A model generated the notes under the pieces. It did not search any database. It had not been told where the DNA came from and saw nothing but the letters and a program-made list of their open reading frames with translations. Of a stretch of DNA of 64,000 bases, positions 9,455-18,837 are shown in pieces. Every line of letters begins with the position of its first letter. Within the stretch, counting starts at the first letter, position 1. This DNA comes from Natronococcus amylolyticus DSM 10524 (GTDB taxonomy: Archaea; Halobacteriota; Halobacteria; Halobacteriales; Natrialbaceae), in assembly GCF_000337675.1 (NCBI RefSeq), contig NZ_AOIB01000036.1, forward strand, positions 117,392 to 181,391. The letters run 5' to 3'. A program made the position numbers and the translations under genes.

Positions 9455-11434
9455 CTATACAGTGCCGCCGCTCTCCTCGAAGAGTTCGCCCAGAACCGTC
9501 TTCAGCCCCTTCCGGAGGTGCTGGTGCATCGTCGGCGGCGAGACGTCCATCGCCTCCGCGATCTCCTCGCCCGTACTCTCCCGTGGCCAGTCGAAGAAGC
9601 CGCTGTAGTAGGCCAGCCGAAGCGTCGTGAGCTGTCGGTCCGTCAGCTTACCGAACACGTCGTCGCGGCGCTCGGCGGCGGTTCTGACCGGGTGGTCGAC
9701 TTCCCGACGCGCCTCGAGTTTGGTGTCCTCGTAGACGAACTTCAGCGCCTCGGCGACCTCGCGGACGTCGGCGTCTCGAGGGACTTCGATCAGAAGGGAC
9801 GCGGAGCCGTTCTCGACGACGATGTCCCGGATCGTCGCACCGTGGTGGGCGAGCGTGCGGACGCCCGACTCCCCCATTCGGATCTCGAGCGTGCAGCTGT
9901 CGGTGCCGTCGTAGATGAGCCGACACTCCTCGATGGAGTCGTGATCCTCGGCCTCCTCGAGGACGGTTTCGCCGTCGAGCCCGTCGACGGTCACGTACTG
10001 GAAGATCCGACCGTCGGCGGTCGAGCCCGCCCACTCGAGCGCGATCGTACAGTCGTACTCCGTCGTCAGGTCGAACGCGAGCGTCTCGCCGCCGTCGATC
10101 CGGAACTCGAGTTCGAGGACGGTGTCGGAAAACAGCAGCTGGCGGTTCTTGACGGCACTGATGGTGAAGCCGGTCGTCTCGCCGAGTAGCTGGAACCCGC
10201 TTCGCTCGCTCTCGCTGAAGGTGTCGTTTCGGTTCGCGACGACGGCGAGGACGCCGTAGGTCGTCCCGCCGTGGCTGATCGGGACGACGACCGCCGCGTC
10301 GATCCCGTCCGCGCGGGCCGCCTCGCGAAGCTCCTCGGGAACCGAGTCGTCGCCGAGCACGTCGTCTATCACCTGAATCTCGCCGCTTCTGACGGCGTGC
10401 TGGGCCGGTCGCTGGTCCTCGGGGTCGCAGCTCTCGACGGCCTCGAGGTAGGTCTCGGCCGTCCCGGCGCCGGTCCGATACGAGAGTTCACCCTCGCCCG
10501 TCCGTTCGGCGATCCAGGCGCCGCAGTACAGCTCCGACTCGACGAGCTGTTCGCAGACCTTCCGTTCGATGGCCGCCTGGGTCGGCGCCTCGACGAGGGT
10601 CTCGATCACTTGCCGGACAACCTGATTGATCCGGTTGACCGTCTCGAGGCGGTCCTGACGGGATTGCAGCCGTCGTTCGCGTTGGGCCCGCTCGGTGATA
10701 TCCCTGGCCAGCCAGACGACCGCGCGCTGGCCGTCGATCCGTCGCTCGATGGGGACGACCCGCGCCTCGTACCGGCGCCAGCCCTCGGTCGTATCGGCGC
10801 CGTACTCGATGGACTGAATCGCGCCGGTTTCGATCGCCCGCTCGAGACACGACTGCAGTCGTTCGGCGACGTCCGCGGGAAACACCGACTCGAGGGACTT
10901 GCCGACGAGTTCGCCGGCCGCAGTCGTGTACAGCGTCGCCGTATCCGGGCGAACCTTCGACTCGAGGTAGGTGCCGTCCTCCCCGATGACGAACGCCTCG
11001 TCGGGGAGCTCGTTCGCCAGGATGCGGTGGTACTCTGCGGTCTCGTCGGCCGGGAGCTCGGTGATCGCATCGATAATCCGGTTGACCTTCGCCTCGGGCT
11101 CGTCGGCCGTGACGTACTCGGTCGCACCCGCTCGCAGCGCCGCCGCTGCGGTGTGTTCGTCTCCCTTGGCGGGCGCAACGACGACCGGTGTCGCCTGGGT
11201 TGCCGACTGCACTCGAGCGAGAACGGACCGAATCGTCGCCGGATCGTCGGCCTCGAGGACGATTCCGGAGGGGACCTCGCCCTCACTGGCTGTCTCCCGG
11301 AGCGACTCGAGCGCTCGATCGGGGGGGATCGTTCGGACATCGAACGAAGCGACTGTCTCGATCGCCGCCGACAGTTCGCTATCGGGCGATTCGGTGATCA
11401 GGGCGACCGTGGCGTCGTTGGTTACGTCTTGCAT
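9455..11434 (-). CDS. Bat-like multidomain sensor-regulator (receiver-like, PAS, GAF, HTH_10)
   Basis: Domains in order: a receiver-like N-terminus (about residues 1-125) that lacks an obvious phospho-acceptor pattern; a PAS domain (about 130-260, ending in WLARDITERAQRERRLQ); a GAF domain (about 280-440); a Bat-associated beta-rich domain; and a C-terminal HTH_10 (LTDRQLTTLRLAYYSGFFDWPRE, then EEIAEAMDVSPPTMHQHLRKG). It is probably a one-component regulator that senses small molecules or redox state; the targets are unknown. The start is ATG 11434, with an alternative six codons upstream at 11452. Confidence 0.85.
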   Translation of the reverse strand: MQDVTNDATVALITESPDSELSAAIETVASFDVRTIPPDRALESLRETASEGEVPSGIVLEADDPATIRSVLARVQSATQATPVVVAPAKGDEHTAAAALRAGATEYVTADEPEAKVNRIIDAITELPADETAEYHRILANELPDEAFVIGEDGTYLESKVRPDTATLYTTAAGELVGKSLESVFPADVAERLQSCLERAIETGAIQSIEYGADTTEGWRRYEARVVPIERRIDGQRAVVWLARDITERAQRERRLQSRQDRLETVNRINQVVRQVIETLVEAPTQAAIERKVCEQLVESELYCGAWIAERTGEGELSYRTGAGTAETYLEAVESCDPEDQRPAQHAVRSGEIQVIDDVLGDDSVPEELREAARADGIDAAVVVPISHGGTTYGVLAVVANRNDTFSESERSGFQLLGETTGFTISAVKNRQLLFSDTVLELEFRIDGGETLAFDLTTEYDCTIALEWAGSTADGRIFQYVTVDGLDGETVLEEAEDHDSIEECRLIYDGTDSCTLEIRMGESGVRTLAHHGATIRDIVVENGSASLLIEVPRDADVREVAEALKFVYEDTKLEARREVDHPVRTAAERRDDVFGKLTDRQLTTLRLAYYSGFFDWPRESTGEEIAEAMDVSPPTMHQHLRKGLKTVLGELFEESGGTV

Positions 11435-11594
11435 GGCGTCTCGGTTCTCCACGCGGTTGCGTACTCGAAGAGAGTCATCGGGCAGCGATGTAAGTGCTTG
11501 CCATTCGCACCACTCATAGCCGGGAGAAGTCGTCTCGACCGACCACGATCGACGGCTCGGTCAGGAGAAGTCGAGCTGCGGGGATTTCGTCGGT

Positions 11595-11846
11595 TTAGAG
11601 TTCGCCCTGTTCCTTGAGATCCTCGATGATGTCGTCGACGAACGCCTCGGGGTTCTCGTAGGGGAAATCCCCGCCCGAGGTTTTGGTGTTGAGCTCCATC
11701 GCGGTCATCGAGAAGTCGCCCGATTCGAACTTCGTTCCGGGGCCGTTCGGGAGGGCCGGAACGAGGTCCATCGGGCTCGAGATGGGGTAGTCTGCGCCTT
11801 CGAACGCGTCGATCATCTGGTTACGGAGTTCGGATTCGTCTGCCAT
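11595..11846 (-). CDS. MTH865-like family protein
   Basis: An 83-residue acidic protein. The sequence ELRNQMIDAFEGADYPISSPMDLVPALPNGPGTKF matches my recollection of the MTH865-like archaeal family, small helical proteins of unknown function, including the conserved GP and TKF positions. It stands alone between the Bat-like regulator and a divergent RHH gene. Confidence 0.75.
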   Translation of the reverse strand: MADESELRNQMIDAFEGADYPISSPMDLVPALPNGPGTKFESGDFSMTAMELNTKTSGGDFPYENPEAFVDDIIEDLKEQGEL

Positions 11847-11950
11847 CGCGTCCCCCTATTGCGGATGATAAATAATAAACCTGTTGTGAACTCCAAGCAG
11901 CCGACTGCGCGTTCGTTTCTCGACGCCCGAAACAGTAATGAGTCGCCGGT

Positions 11951-12337
11951 ATGAAGAGTTTCGGTATGGCGAAAGATACCGTCAGATATCCGGACGCGGT
12001 CGTCGATCAGATCGACGCCCTCGTCGACGACGGTATGTTCGAGAGCAAGTCCGAGTTCTACCGCTTCTCCGCGGAGTACGTGCTCACCCTCGTCGATCCG
12101 GACCACGACGTCGAGACGTTCAACTTCGACGAGATCAAGGCCGAACTCGACATCCCGGAGGAGACCGAGTCCGCCGCCGACGGCGGCACCCGCTTCCTCG
12201 AGGCGGTCATCACCGTCCGCAAACACGGACTCCGTGGCGACTACGAGGCGGCCGAGCAGTTCATCGATGACCACTACGAGCCGACCGAACAGGAGTGTCT
12301 CGTGCTCGAGGAGCTACTCGGCACCTATCGCACGTAG
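11951..12337 (+). CDS. Ribbon-helix-helix (CopG-like) regulator
   Basis: A 128-residue protein. The N-terminal KDTVRYPDAVVDQIDALVDDGMFESKSEFYRFSAEYVL reads as a beta strand plus two helices of a ribbon-helix-helix DNA-binding domain. The C-terminal half is acidic and helical and may be a partner-binding or effector region. No toxin gene follows: the next gene, cobQ, is on the opposite strand. It is therefore more likely a stand-alone regulator than an antitoxin. An alternative start is ATG 11966. Confidence 0.75.
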   Translation: MKSFGMAKDTVRYPDAVVDQIDALVDDGMFESKSEFYRFSAEYVLTLVDPDHDVETFNFDEIKAELDIPEETESAADGGTRFLEAVITVRKHGLRGDYEAAEQFIDDHYEPTEQECLVLEELLGTYRT

Positions 12338-12342
12338 TCTCG

Positions 12343-13926
12343 TTACGTCTCGAACGGCGCACCCAGTTTCTCGAGTGCGACGTTCTCGGCGACCAGCGAC
12401 GCGGCCCGATCCGCGGGGCGTCGTCCGCCCGTTCCGTCCTCGGCCGATCCGCCGTCGGGGCGGTTGATCCCCGCCGAGTCCGCGACGGCCTCGAGAAACG
12501 CCTCCCGAACGGGCGCCGAATCGAACAGTCCGTGGAGGTAGGTTCCCAGCACTGAGCCGCGAGCCGCGCCGGTCTCGCCGAGCGGTCGCTCGACCGCCTC
12601 GAGCGCCCGCGTGCGGCCGGCGTGGATCTCGTACCCCCGGGCCGTCGCGCCGTCGGCACCCGCGAGCAGCGGCGAGCCCGAGCCGTCGACGGTCACGGCG
12701 GTGCGCTCGAGGCGTTTTTCGGGTTCGAAACGAGTCTCGACCGAAAGCAGACCCAGCCCTTCGAGGACGTCCTCGTCGCCGACGCCCTCGAGCGCGGCGT
12801 TCGTGATCCGCTCGCCCAGTAGCTGGTAGCCGCCACAGAGGCCGACGACCGGGCCCGAGAACCGCTCGAGGGCCGGACCGACGGGCGACGCCCGGAGCGC
12901 CCGCAGGTCGTCGACGGTGTTTTTCGTTCCGGGGAGGACGACCGCGTCCGCGTCGGCCAGGGGATTCGGATCCACGTCCTCCCCGCTCTCCTCGAGGGGA
13001 ACGAACTCGACCGAGACGCCGGGCTCGGCCGAAAGCGCCTCGAGGTCGGTCGCGTTCGAGAGCCGCGGAAGTCGAGGCACCGCGATCGTCAGTCGCCGCT
13101 CTGCGGGGACGCCGTCGTCGTCGCCGAGAACGCCCCGCTCGCCCGGTCCTGGCAGTCCGACGCTGTCCTCCTCGGGCAGCCCTGGATCGTCGTAGGGGAG
13201 CACGCCAAGGATCGGAACCCCGGTTCGGGACTCGATCTCCTCAATGCCGGGCTCGAGCAGCGCGGGATCGCCCCGGAACTTCGTGATAACGGCGCCGACG
13301 ACCCGTTCGCGGATATCGTCGGGCAGCAGTTCGATCGTGCCATAGAGGCTCGCGAAGGCCCCGCCGCGCTCGATGTCGACCAGTAGGAGAACGTCGGCGT
13401 TGGCGAAGCGGGCTGTCTCGAGGTTCGCCAGATCCCGATCGTGGAGGTTGATCTCGGCGATGCTGCCCGCACCCTCGGCGACGATCACGTCGTGGTCGGC
13501 GGCCAGTCGGCGGTGAGCCGCGACGGCCGCCTCGCGGGCCTCGTGCCAGTATTCCTCGTAGTAACTGCCTGCGGGAACGTGCTCGCGGGCCCGACCCTCG
13601 ACGACGAGCTGGCTCTCGCCGTCCCCGCGGGGCTTGAGCAGAACGGGGTTGCAGTCGGTCGTCGGCGCGATTCGTGCCGCTCGAGCCTGAACGAACTGGG
13701 AGACGCCGATCTCGCCCCATCGGTCGTTCCCGTCGCTCGTCCCGTCTCCGTCCGAGTCGTCGTTCGTCTCCGGACGGACCACGACCCGGGCGTTGTTACT
13801 CATGTTCTGTGCCTTGTATGGCGCGACCGAGACGCCCCGGTCGGTAAGGTGTCGACAGAGGCCCGCGACCACGGTCGACTTGCCGACGTGGCTCGCGGTG
13901 CCGGCGACGAGAAGCGTCCGCGTCAT
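12343..13926 (-). CDS. cobQ: Cobyric acid synthase
   Basis: An amidotransferase that amidates four side chains of adenosylcobyrinic a,c-diamide in B12 synthesis. The 527-residue protein has an N-terminal P-loop ([16 protein letters not shown]), the family block [22 protein letters not shown], and a C-terminal class I-like glutaminase domain with the nucleophile region [11 protein letters not shown] near residue 365. A variable acidic insert follows [10 protein letters not shown]. The end converges on the RHH gene with a 5 bp gap. Together with cobO about 1.5 kb away and cbtBA it shows a functional cobalamin pathway. Confidence 0.93.
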   Translation of the reverse strand: MTRTLLVAGTASHVGKSTVVAGLCRHLTDRGVSVAPYKAQNMSNNARVVVRPETNDDSDGDGTSDGNDRWGEIGVSQFVQARAARIAPTTDCNPVLLKPRGDGESQLVVEGRAREHVPAGSYYEEYWHEAREAAVAAHRRLAADHDVIVAEGAGSIAEINLHDRDLANLETARFANADVLLLVDIERGGAFASLYGTIELLPDDIRERVVGAVITKFRGDPALLEPGIEEIESRTGVPILGVLPYDDPGLPEEDSVGLPGPGERGVLGDDDGVPAERRLTIAVPRLPRLSNATDLEALSAEPGVSVEFVPLEESGEDVDPNPLADADAVVLPGTKNTVDDLRALRASPVGPALERFSGPVVGLCGGYQLLGERITNAALEGVGDEDVLEGLGLLSVETRFEPEKRLERTAVTVDGSGSPLLAGADGATARGYEIHAGRTRALEAVERPLGETGAARGSVLGTYLHGLFDSAPVREAFLEAVADSAGINRPDGGSAEDGTGGRRPADRAASLVAENVALEKLGAPFET

Positions 13927-13974
13927 TGCTCCGAACTCGAGCGGGGCAGGGTATCGTCCTGTTGGTTCGAGCGA

Positions 13975-14196
13975 TTACTCCTCGCTGTCCTCGTCGGCTT
14001 CCTCCCCGCGGTGTCCGCTGCCGTCGAAGGTGACCTCTTCCTCCGGATGTGGCTCGATGTGGCTCAGGATCTCGTGGGGAACGTAGCCGATGTTGTACCC
14101 CTCCTCGTTGTGGAGGACGACACCCTGTTCGTACTCCCGGAAGTCGAAGCAGTTGATCTCCTCGTAGGCGTTGCCCGGTTTGTAGACGACCTTCAT
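13975..14196 (-). CDS. Conserved haloarchaeal small protein
   Basis: A 73-residue protein starting MKVVYKPGNAYEEINCFDF and ending in an acidic, disordered tail (GEEADEDSEE). I recall similar short proteins in many haloarchaea, without a known function. The frame is open upstream to 14349, but that part is basic and of non-coding composition, so ATG 14196 is preferred. It lies upstream of cobQ in the same direction with a 48 bp gap. Confidence 0.7.
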   Translation of the reverse strand: MKVVYKPGNAYEEINCFDFREYEQGVVLHNEEGYNIGYVPHEILSHIEPHPEEEVTFDGSGHRGEEADEDSEE

Positions 14197-14400
14197 ACGT
14201 CTCACATTGCACGGGTTTCGGGTTTTCCCTCCCCTTGCAGTCGAAAGGCGCTTTCGACGCTTCTGACAGGTTCTCGAATTGACGGGATCGAATCCGATCA
14301 GTGACTGCCGTTCTGACCCGTACGGATTATTGGAAGTCGTCTCCCGCACAACCGCGGGCCATCTCGCGGTTACGCCGGTAGATCGTTTCGGCAGACCGTC

Positions 14401-15291
14401 TCACCCCTCGAGGAACGACTCGACCTCTCGAAGCAGCTGGTCGCGGTCGTCGATGAGCGGCGAGTGGCCACAGCCCGCCAGCTCGACGAACGTCGCGGTC
14501 TCACCAAGGTCCGCGAGCGTCTCCTCGATCATCGCCTCGGTGATGACCAGGTCGTCCTCGCCGCGCAGGACGAGGGTGTCGGCCTCGACGTCGGAGGCCC
14601 GTCCGGAGCCCTCCACGATGCCGTTGTGCTCGTCGCTCATGTTGAACCGCGTGAGGGCGTAGTCGACGTCGACGAGGTTTCGCTGGGTGAACATGTCCGC
14701 GACGTACTCGTCGTAGCGCTCGGGGTCGGGTTCGTCGTTGACGTAGATGAGCTGGTTCCAGATCGCTTTCATCGTCGCCACGTCCTCGCGCTCGTAGGCC
14801 TCGAGGACGGGCGCGACCTGGACGGGGTCGGCTGCGATCTCCTCGCGAGTCGTCAGCACCTCGTCGGTCGGATTCCCGTTCTCGTCCTTTCGGTAGATCG
14901 GGTAGCCGCGCGTGCTGGCGGGCGCGAGCAGAACGAGTTTTCGTACTCGGTCGGGATGGGTCGCGGCGTACTCCATCGCGACCCCGCCGCCGGTCGACCA
15001 CCCCCAGAGGTGGAACCGCTCGAGGCCGAGTTCGTCGACGAACAGCGCGAGGTCCCCCGCGAAGTCCGCGAGCGAGTCGATCGGCTCCTCGTAGCTCGAC
15101 TCGCCGAACCCGCGCATGTCCATCGCGTACAGCGCGTAGCGGTCGTCCATCGCCTCGAGGACGACGTCCCAGTGTTTCGAGGAGGTCATGTTGCCGTGTA
15201 ACAGGACGACCGGAATCGACCCGCCGTCGCGTTCGCGGTAGCCGATCGTCTCGCCGTTCGGGAGGTCGACGGTCTCGAGGGTGACTGTCAT
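14401..15291 (-). CDS. Alpha/beta-fold hydrolase
   Basis: A 296-residue alpha/beta hydrolase with all expected elements: oxyanion region VVLLHGNMTSSKHW near residue 30, nucleophile elbow GWSTGG near residue 98, acid in LVLRGEDDLV, and catalytic His in AGCGHSPL near residue 275. The substrate cannot be read from the sequence; esterase, haloperoxidase-like or C-C hydrolase activities are all possible. It lies between the two cobalamin genes, but no link to the pathway is evident. Confidence 0.85.
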   Translation of the reverse strand: MTVTLETVDLPNGETIGYRERDGGSIPVVLLHGNMTSSKHWDVVLEAMDDRYALYAMDMRGFGESSYEEPIDSLADFAGDLALFVDELGLERFHLWGWSTGGGVAMEYAATHPDRVRKLVLLAPASTRGYPIYRKDENGNPTDEVLTTREEIAADPVQVAPVLEAYEREDVATMKAIWNQLIYVNDEPDPERYDEYVADMFTQRNLVDVDYALTRFNMSDEHNGIVEGSGRASDVEADTLVLRGEDDLVITEAMIEETLADLGETATFVELAGCGHSPLIDDRDQLLREVESFLEG

Positions 15292-15396
15292 ATGCTGCTA
15301 CTGTGCGATCGACAACATAAGTACACTGGCGGCGCTCGAGGAGGCGGCGTCGTTATTACGATTCATAGTCCCGTGCGATCGGCAGACGGCGAGGGC

Positions 15397-16080
15397 TCAG
15401 TACTCCGTTCCCTGCCGCGCGCGCTGGCCGTCCTCGATCGGATGGCGAACCTTCCGGACGTTCGTGATCAGGTCCGCGCGGTCCTCGAGGTACGTCGGTT
15501 CCTCGTGGCTGCCCGACAACACCAGCTCGAGGTCGTCGGGTTTGGCGTCGATCAGCTCGCGGACGTCGTCCTCGCCGATCAGCCCGCGGTCGGCTGCGTA
15601 CAGCACCTCGTCGAGGATCAGCATATGGACCCCCGACTCGGGATCGGCTGCGAGGTCAAGCGGTGCCGAGAGGTCGGCGTCGTCTGCCGCCGCGAGTAGC
15701 TCGCGGGCGCGTTCGAGGCCCGCTTCGGCCTCCGCCTGGTGGTCGGCGTCCTCGCTGCCGTCGGCCATCCCGTGCCAGCCGTAGTGACCGAGGTTCTCGT
15801 AGCTCATCCCCGGCAGCGCCTCGATCGCGTTGTACTCGCCGCGAACGGCGTCGACGCTCGAGGCGCCGCCCTTCATGAACTGAAGCAGGTGGACGCGGTA
15901 GCCGTGGCCGGCCGCACGCATTCCCATCCCGAGCGCGGCGGTCGTCTTCCCCTTCCCGTCGCCCCACCAGACCTGGACGAGCCCGAACTCCTCGGGCGCC
16001 GCGGGTTCGATGCGTTCGGCTTCGGGAGTTCGACCCCCTCCCGGCGTGCTCTCGAGAACGTTCTCAGAGTCGTCGCTCAT
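15397..16080 (-). CDS. cobO: Cob(I)yrinic acid a,c-diamide adenosyltransferase
   Basis: It transfers the adenosyl group from ATP to the corrinoid cobalt. The protein is 227 residues. The unusual P-loop WGDGKGKTTAALGMGMRA near residue 37 is diagnostic of the CobA/CobO/BtuR family, and LILDEVLYA near residue 150 is the conserved acidic segment. A disordered acidic N-terminal extension of about 30 residues precedes the core. It acts just before cobyric acid synthase. Confidence 0.93.
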   Translation of the reverse strand: MSDDSENVLESTPGGGRTPEAERIEPAAPEEFGLVQVWWGDGKGKTTAALGMGMRAAGHGYRVHLLQFMKGGASSVDAVRGEYNAIEALPGMSYENLGHYGWHGMADGSEDADHQAEAEAGLERARELLAAADDADLSAPLDLAADPESGVHMLILDEVLYAADRGLIGEDDVRELIDAKPDDLELVLSGSHEEPTYLEDRADLITNVRKVRHPIEDGQRARQGTEY

Positions 16081-16177
16081 ACGCTGGCTCTGGAGCGCCG
16101 GCTACATGTAGCTACCACATCCAGGATAGCCGACCAAACGTGTCTTTAGGCTTCGCTTCCAAGTCGGGTGTACCCGT

Positions 16178-16534
16178 ATGCCACTCGAGTTCTCCTCGTC
16201 GGACGACGCCCCTTCGCGCGAGCACGTCTTCGGCGTGCTAACCGACGACGACTGTCGGGCGATCATCGCGACGCTCGAGGAGCCACGGACGGTCGCGGAG
16301 ACCGCCGAGGAGATCGACCGTCCCCTCTCGACGACCTACCGGAAGCTCGATCGACTGACCGAGGCAGGACTGGTCAGGGAGACGGTCGGGGTCGGCCGGA
16401 GCCGAAGCCGAAAATCCCGGTACGTCGCGGACTTCGATCGGGTCGCGATCGGGCTCGACGACGACCGATCGCTCCGCGTCGACGTCGAGAACTCGAGCAA
16501 CCCGCTGGTTGGCCTCTGGACGCAGGATTCGTAA
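16178..16534 (+). CDS. Winged-helix transcriptional regulator
   Basis: A 118-residue protein with an ArsR/HTH_20-like domain: HVFGVLTDDDCRAIIATLEEPRTVAETAEEIDRPLSTTYRKLDRLTEAGLV. The wing is basic and Arg/Ser-rich (GVGRSRSRKSRY). It diverges from cobO (98 bp between starts) and converges on the ABC ATPase. It could regulate either neighbour; nothing in the sequence decides. Confidence 0.8.
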   Translation: MPLEFSSSDDAPSREHVFGVLTDDDCRAIIATLEEPRTVAETAEEIDRPLSTTYRKLDRLTEAGLVRETVGVGRSRSRKSRYVADFDRVAIGLDDDRSLRVDVENSSNPLVGLWTQDS

Positions 16535-16571
16535 ACCGATCGAGTACCGTTTCGAACGACTTCGGAGAGAG

Positions 16572-17345
16572 TCATCGCTCGCCCGAGACCACTCGCCCGT
16601 CGCGGAGCGTGACCACTCGGTCGGCCACGGCGAGGGTCTCGGCGTCGTGAGAGGCGACCAGCGTCGCCCGGCCCCGGCCGATATCGGTCAGCGCCTCGAG
16701 CACCGTCTCGCCGGTTGCAGTATCTAGCTCGCCGGTCGGCTCGTCGGCGACGATCACGTCGGGATCGGTCGCCAGCGCCCGCGCGATCGCGACCCGCTGT
16801 CGCTCGCCCCCGCTCAGTTCGCCCGGGAGGTGCGTTACCCGGTTCTCGAGGCCGACCCGCTCGAGCAGTCGCCTCGCTCGCTCGCGACGTCGCCCCTTCG
16901 GAACGCCGGCCTGCACCAGCGGAAGCGCGACGTTCGCCCGCGCGGACAGCGCGGGGAGGAGGTGAAACCGCTGGAAGACGATCCCGACGCGTTCGCGCCG
17001 GAGACGGGTCCGCCGCCGGTCCGACAGCGCCGCCACATCGGTTCCGTGTAGCGCGACCGTCCCCGCCGTCGGCACCAACAGCCCGGCGACGGCGTGGAGG
17101 ATCGTCGACTTCCCGCTCCCGCTCGGTCCCTCGAGGCCGACGATCTCGCCGGCCTCGACCGACAGTGAGACGTCCTCGAGTGCCGTCACCGTTCGATCCG
17201 ACCGGGAGCGGAATCCGCCCCCGCTCCCGGTCCCGTACTCGTGGCTCACGCCCTCGAGCCGAACGGCCGCCGTCGGTTCGCTCTCATCGGCGCGGTTCGG
17301 TGTCGGTGACGCGGTCTCTCGAAGCGCTCGGTTGCTGATCGTCAC
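16572..17345 (-). CDS. ABC transporter ATP-binding protein (LolD/MacB type)
   Basis: Walker A GPSGSGKST, Q-loop in VGIVFQRFHLLPALS, signature LSGGERQRVAIARAL and Walker B VIVADEPTGELD are all present, with the order and the LPALSARANVALPL segment typical of the LolD/MacB/FtsE-like exporters that pair with FtsX-type permeases. I prefer GTG 17345 (257 residues) because the upstream extension to 17471 is Arg-rich and non-coding in character. No permease gene is adjacent on either side, so the partner must be elsewhere or lost. Confidence 0.85.
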   Translation of the reverse strand: MTISNRALRETASPTPNRADESEPTAAVRLEGVSHEYGTGSGGGFRSRSDRTVTALEDVSLSVEAGEIVGLEGPSGSGKSTILHAVAGLLVPTAGTVALHGTDVAALSDRRRTRLRRERVGIVFQRFHLLPALSARANVALPLVQAGVPKGRRRERARRLLERVGLENRVTHLPGELSGGERQRVAIARALATDPDVIVADEPTGELDTATGETVLEALTDIGRGRATLVASHDAETLAVADRVVTLRDGRVVSGER

Positions 17346-17572
17346 GGAGTTTCGTCGGAGTCGACGGCGCCGCGGCGCATTGTTTCGGTGCGGTTTCTGT
17401 ATCGCAAGGAGTGGTTTACGACTCGGCGTCCGACTCGATCTCCGTACCGGCCACCGGACGGACGGTGGCACCGCTCTCCGGTGTTTGAGCGGACAGCCGC
17501 CGGTATCGAGCCGAAGGCTCCCCCTACTCGTTGAGACGAGTGGCTTCGAGAACGGAACGGGCGGACGCGACG
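17346..17572. other. Intergenic stretch with a hairpin
   Basis: There is no convincing gene here. A perfect 6 bp stem with a 4-base loop lies at 17526-17541 (ACTCGT/ACGAGT), downstream of the small minus-strand frame that follows and upstream of the ABC ATPase. Confidence 0.4.
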
Positions 17573-17707
17573 CTACGGGCTGTAGCCCGGCGACTGGACC
17601 TCGATCGTCTCGGAGACGTTCTCGAGCTGCTCGCCGATGGTCGCCACGAAGTCATCGACTGGCCGTGCGGTTACGACGTCTTCCGGACCGAGTTTGTCGA
17701 CTGGCAT
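17573..17707 (-). CDS. Possible 44-residue protein or CBS-domain remnant
   Basis: Reading the minus strand from ATG 17707 to TAG 17573 gives a 44-residue acidic peptide beginning MPVDKLGPEDVVTARPVDD and ending QSPGYSP, with haloarchaeal codon bias. The spacing of VVTARP and the following hydrophobics resembles the start of a CBS domain, so this may be a truncated remnant. It is equally possible that it is a genuine small protein. A short inverted repeat (GGGCT/AGCCC) overlaps its end. It is co-directional with the ABC ATPase. Confidence 0.35.
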   Translation of the reverse strand: MPVDKLGPEDVVTARPVDDFVATIGEQLENVSETIEVQSPGYSP

Positions 17708-17888
17708 ATGGGTCGACTCACGCCGCCAGTCCTTGTGACGCCACGGCATTCGAGTAGGCGCAAGACCGACGCGGTACGGTGCGGCTGGCGGCCCTCTGTT
17801 TCCGGCGGCTGACCGGCGAGATACGTCGGATCGGACGGCCGGATGCTGCGGGGGTAGTGCTTACGGTTGGTGGGTGCCTAGCCGAACC

Positions 17889-18128
17889 ATGCGAGTCCCA
17901 AAACAGCTCCGAGACGGTCACACCGAGGATGCGGTCGTCCGCGAAATCGAGGACGAGAACGGCAACGTGATCACCGTCGACTTCGGCTCCGACGCCGCCG
18001 ACATGTCCGTCGACGTCGTCGACGAGACGGTGATCGTCGTCATGGACAATCGGCAGTTCCAGTTCGATCTGCCCGCCGGCGCGACCGAGGTGTCCGCGAA
18101 CAACGGGATCCTAACGATCTCCGAGTGA
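17889..18128 (+). CDS. Small Hsp20-like protein (probable DUF7127 family)
   Basis: A 79-residue acidic protein with a beta-rich pattern: VVREIEDENGNVITVDFG, VDETVIVVMDNRQFQFDLPAG, NNGILTI. The closing 'NNGILTI' resembles the last strand of the alpha-crystallin/Hsp20 fold. From memory it matches a haloarchaeal family annotated DUF7127; I cannot verify the number. The start is ATG 17889; GTG 17874 in frame adds five residues. Confidence 0.7.
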   Translation: MRVPKQLRDGHTEDAVVREIEDENGNVITVDFGSDAADMSVDVVDETVIVVMDNRQFQFDLPAGATEVSANNGILTISE

Positions 18129-18258
18129 CGGGCTGCGGACGGTCGGCGTCTCCCCGAGCGACCGCGTCGCTCGAGTTTCATACGGTTTACTGGAGCCATT
18201 TCCGGCGTAACCGCGACCGGGCGGCGGTTACGCCGGCAAATCGGTACAGCAATCCGTA

Positions 18259-18792
18259 TCAGTTCTCGGGCGTCGCCTTCGCGGCGAACTTTTCACGGAC
18301 CTTCTCGACCTTCGGCGCCGCGTGCATCGAGCAGTAGGCGTCGTTGGGATTCTTCTCGAAGTAGTTCTGATGGTACTCCTCGGCCTCGTAAAAGGTGTCG
18401 AGCGGCTCGATCTCGGTGACGATCCCCTCGTAGAGCCCCTCCTTTTCGAGCTCCTCGGCGAAGGCTCGAGCGGTCTCGAGCTGGTTGTCGTCGTGGGCGT
18501 AGATCGCCGAGCGGTACTGGCTGCCGATGTCGGGACCCTCGCGGTCCTTCGTGGTCGGGTCGTGGATCGTAAAGAAGACCTCAAGCAGGTCCTCGTAGGC
18601 GACCGTCTCGGGATCGTACTCGAGCTGGACGACCTCCGCGTGGCCCGTCGACCCCGAACAGACCGCCCTGTAGGTCGGGTTCTCGGTGTGACCGCCGGCG
18701 TACCCCGAGGTCACGGATTCGACGCCCTCGAGCTGCTCGAAGGCCGCTTCGACACACCAGAAACAGCCGCCGCCGAACGTGGCTCGTTCCAT
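18259..18792 (-). CDS. msrA: Peptide-methionine (S)-S-oxide reductase MsrA
   Basis: It repairs oxidised methionine in proteins. The protein is 177 residues with the catalytic GGGCFWCVE at residues 7-15, followed by GYAGGHTENPTYRAVCSGSTGHAE, DPTTKDREGPDIGSQYRSAI and YHQNYFEKNP, all diagnostic of MsrA. A downstream Cys (NDAYCSMH) may act as the resolving residue. ATG 18792 is chosen because it places the GCFWC motif at the usual distance from the N-terminus; the frame extends nine codons further. Confidence 0.96.
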   Translation of the reverse strand: MERATFGGGCFWCVEAAFEQLEGVESVTSGYAGGHTENPTYRAVCSGSTGHAEVVQLEYDPETVAYEDLLEVFFTIHDPTTKDREGPDIGSQYRSAIYAHDDNQLETARAFAEELEKEGLYEGIVTEIEPLDTFYEAEEYHQNYFEKNPNDAYCSMHAAPKVEKVREKFAAKATPEN

Positions 18793-18837
18793 GGACGGTC
18801 GTAGGGAACGAGCGCGCAAAGACCTGACGGGACCCCG

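Noticed and set aside
11951..12337. RHH gene as part of a toxin-antitoxin pair
   Set aside because: No toxin-like gene follows on the same strand; the next gene is cobQ on the opposite strand.
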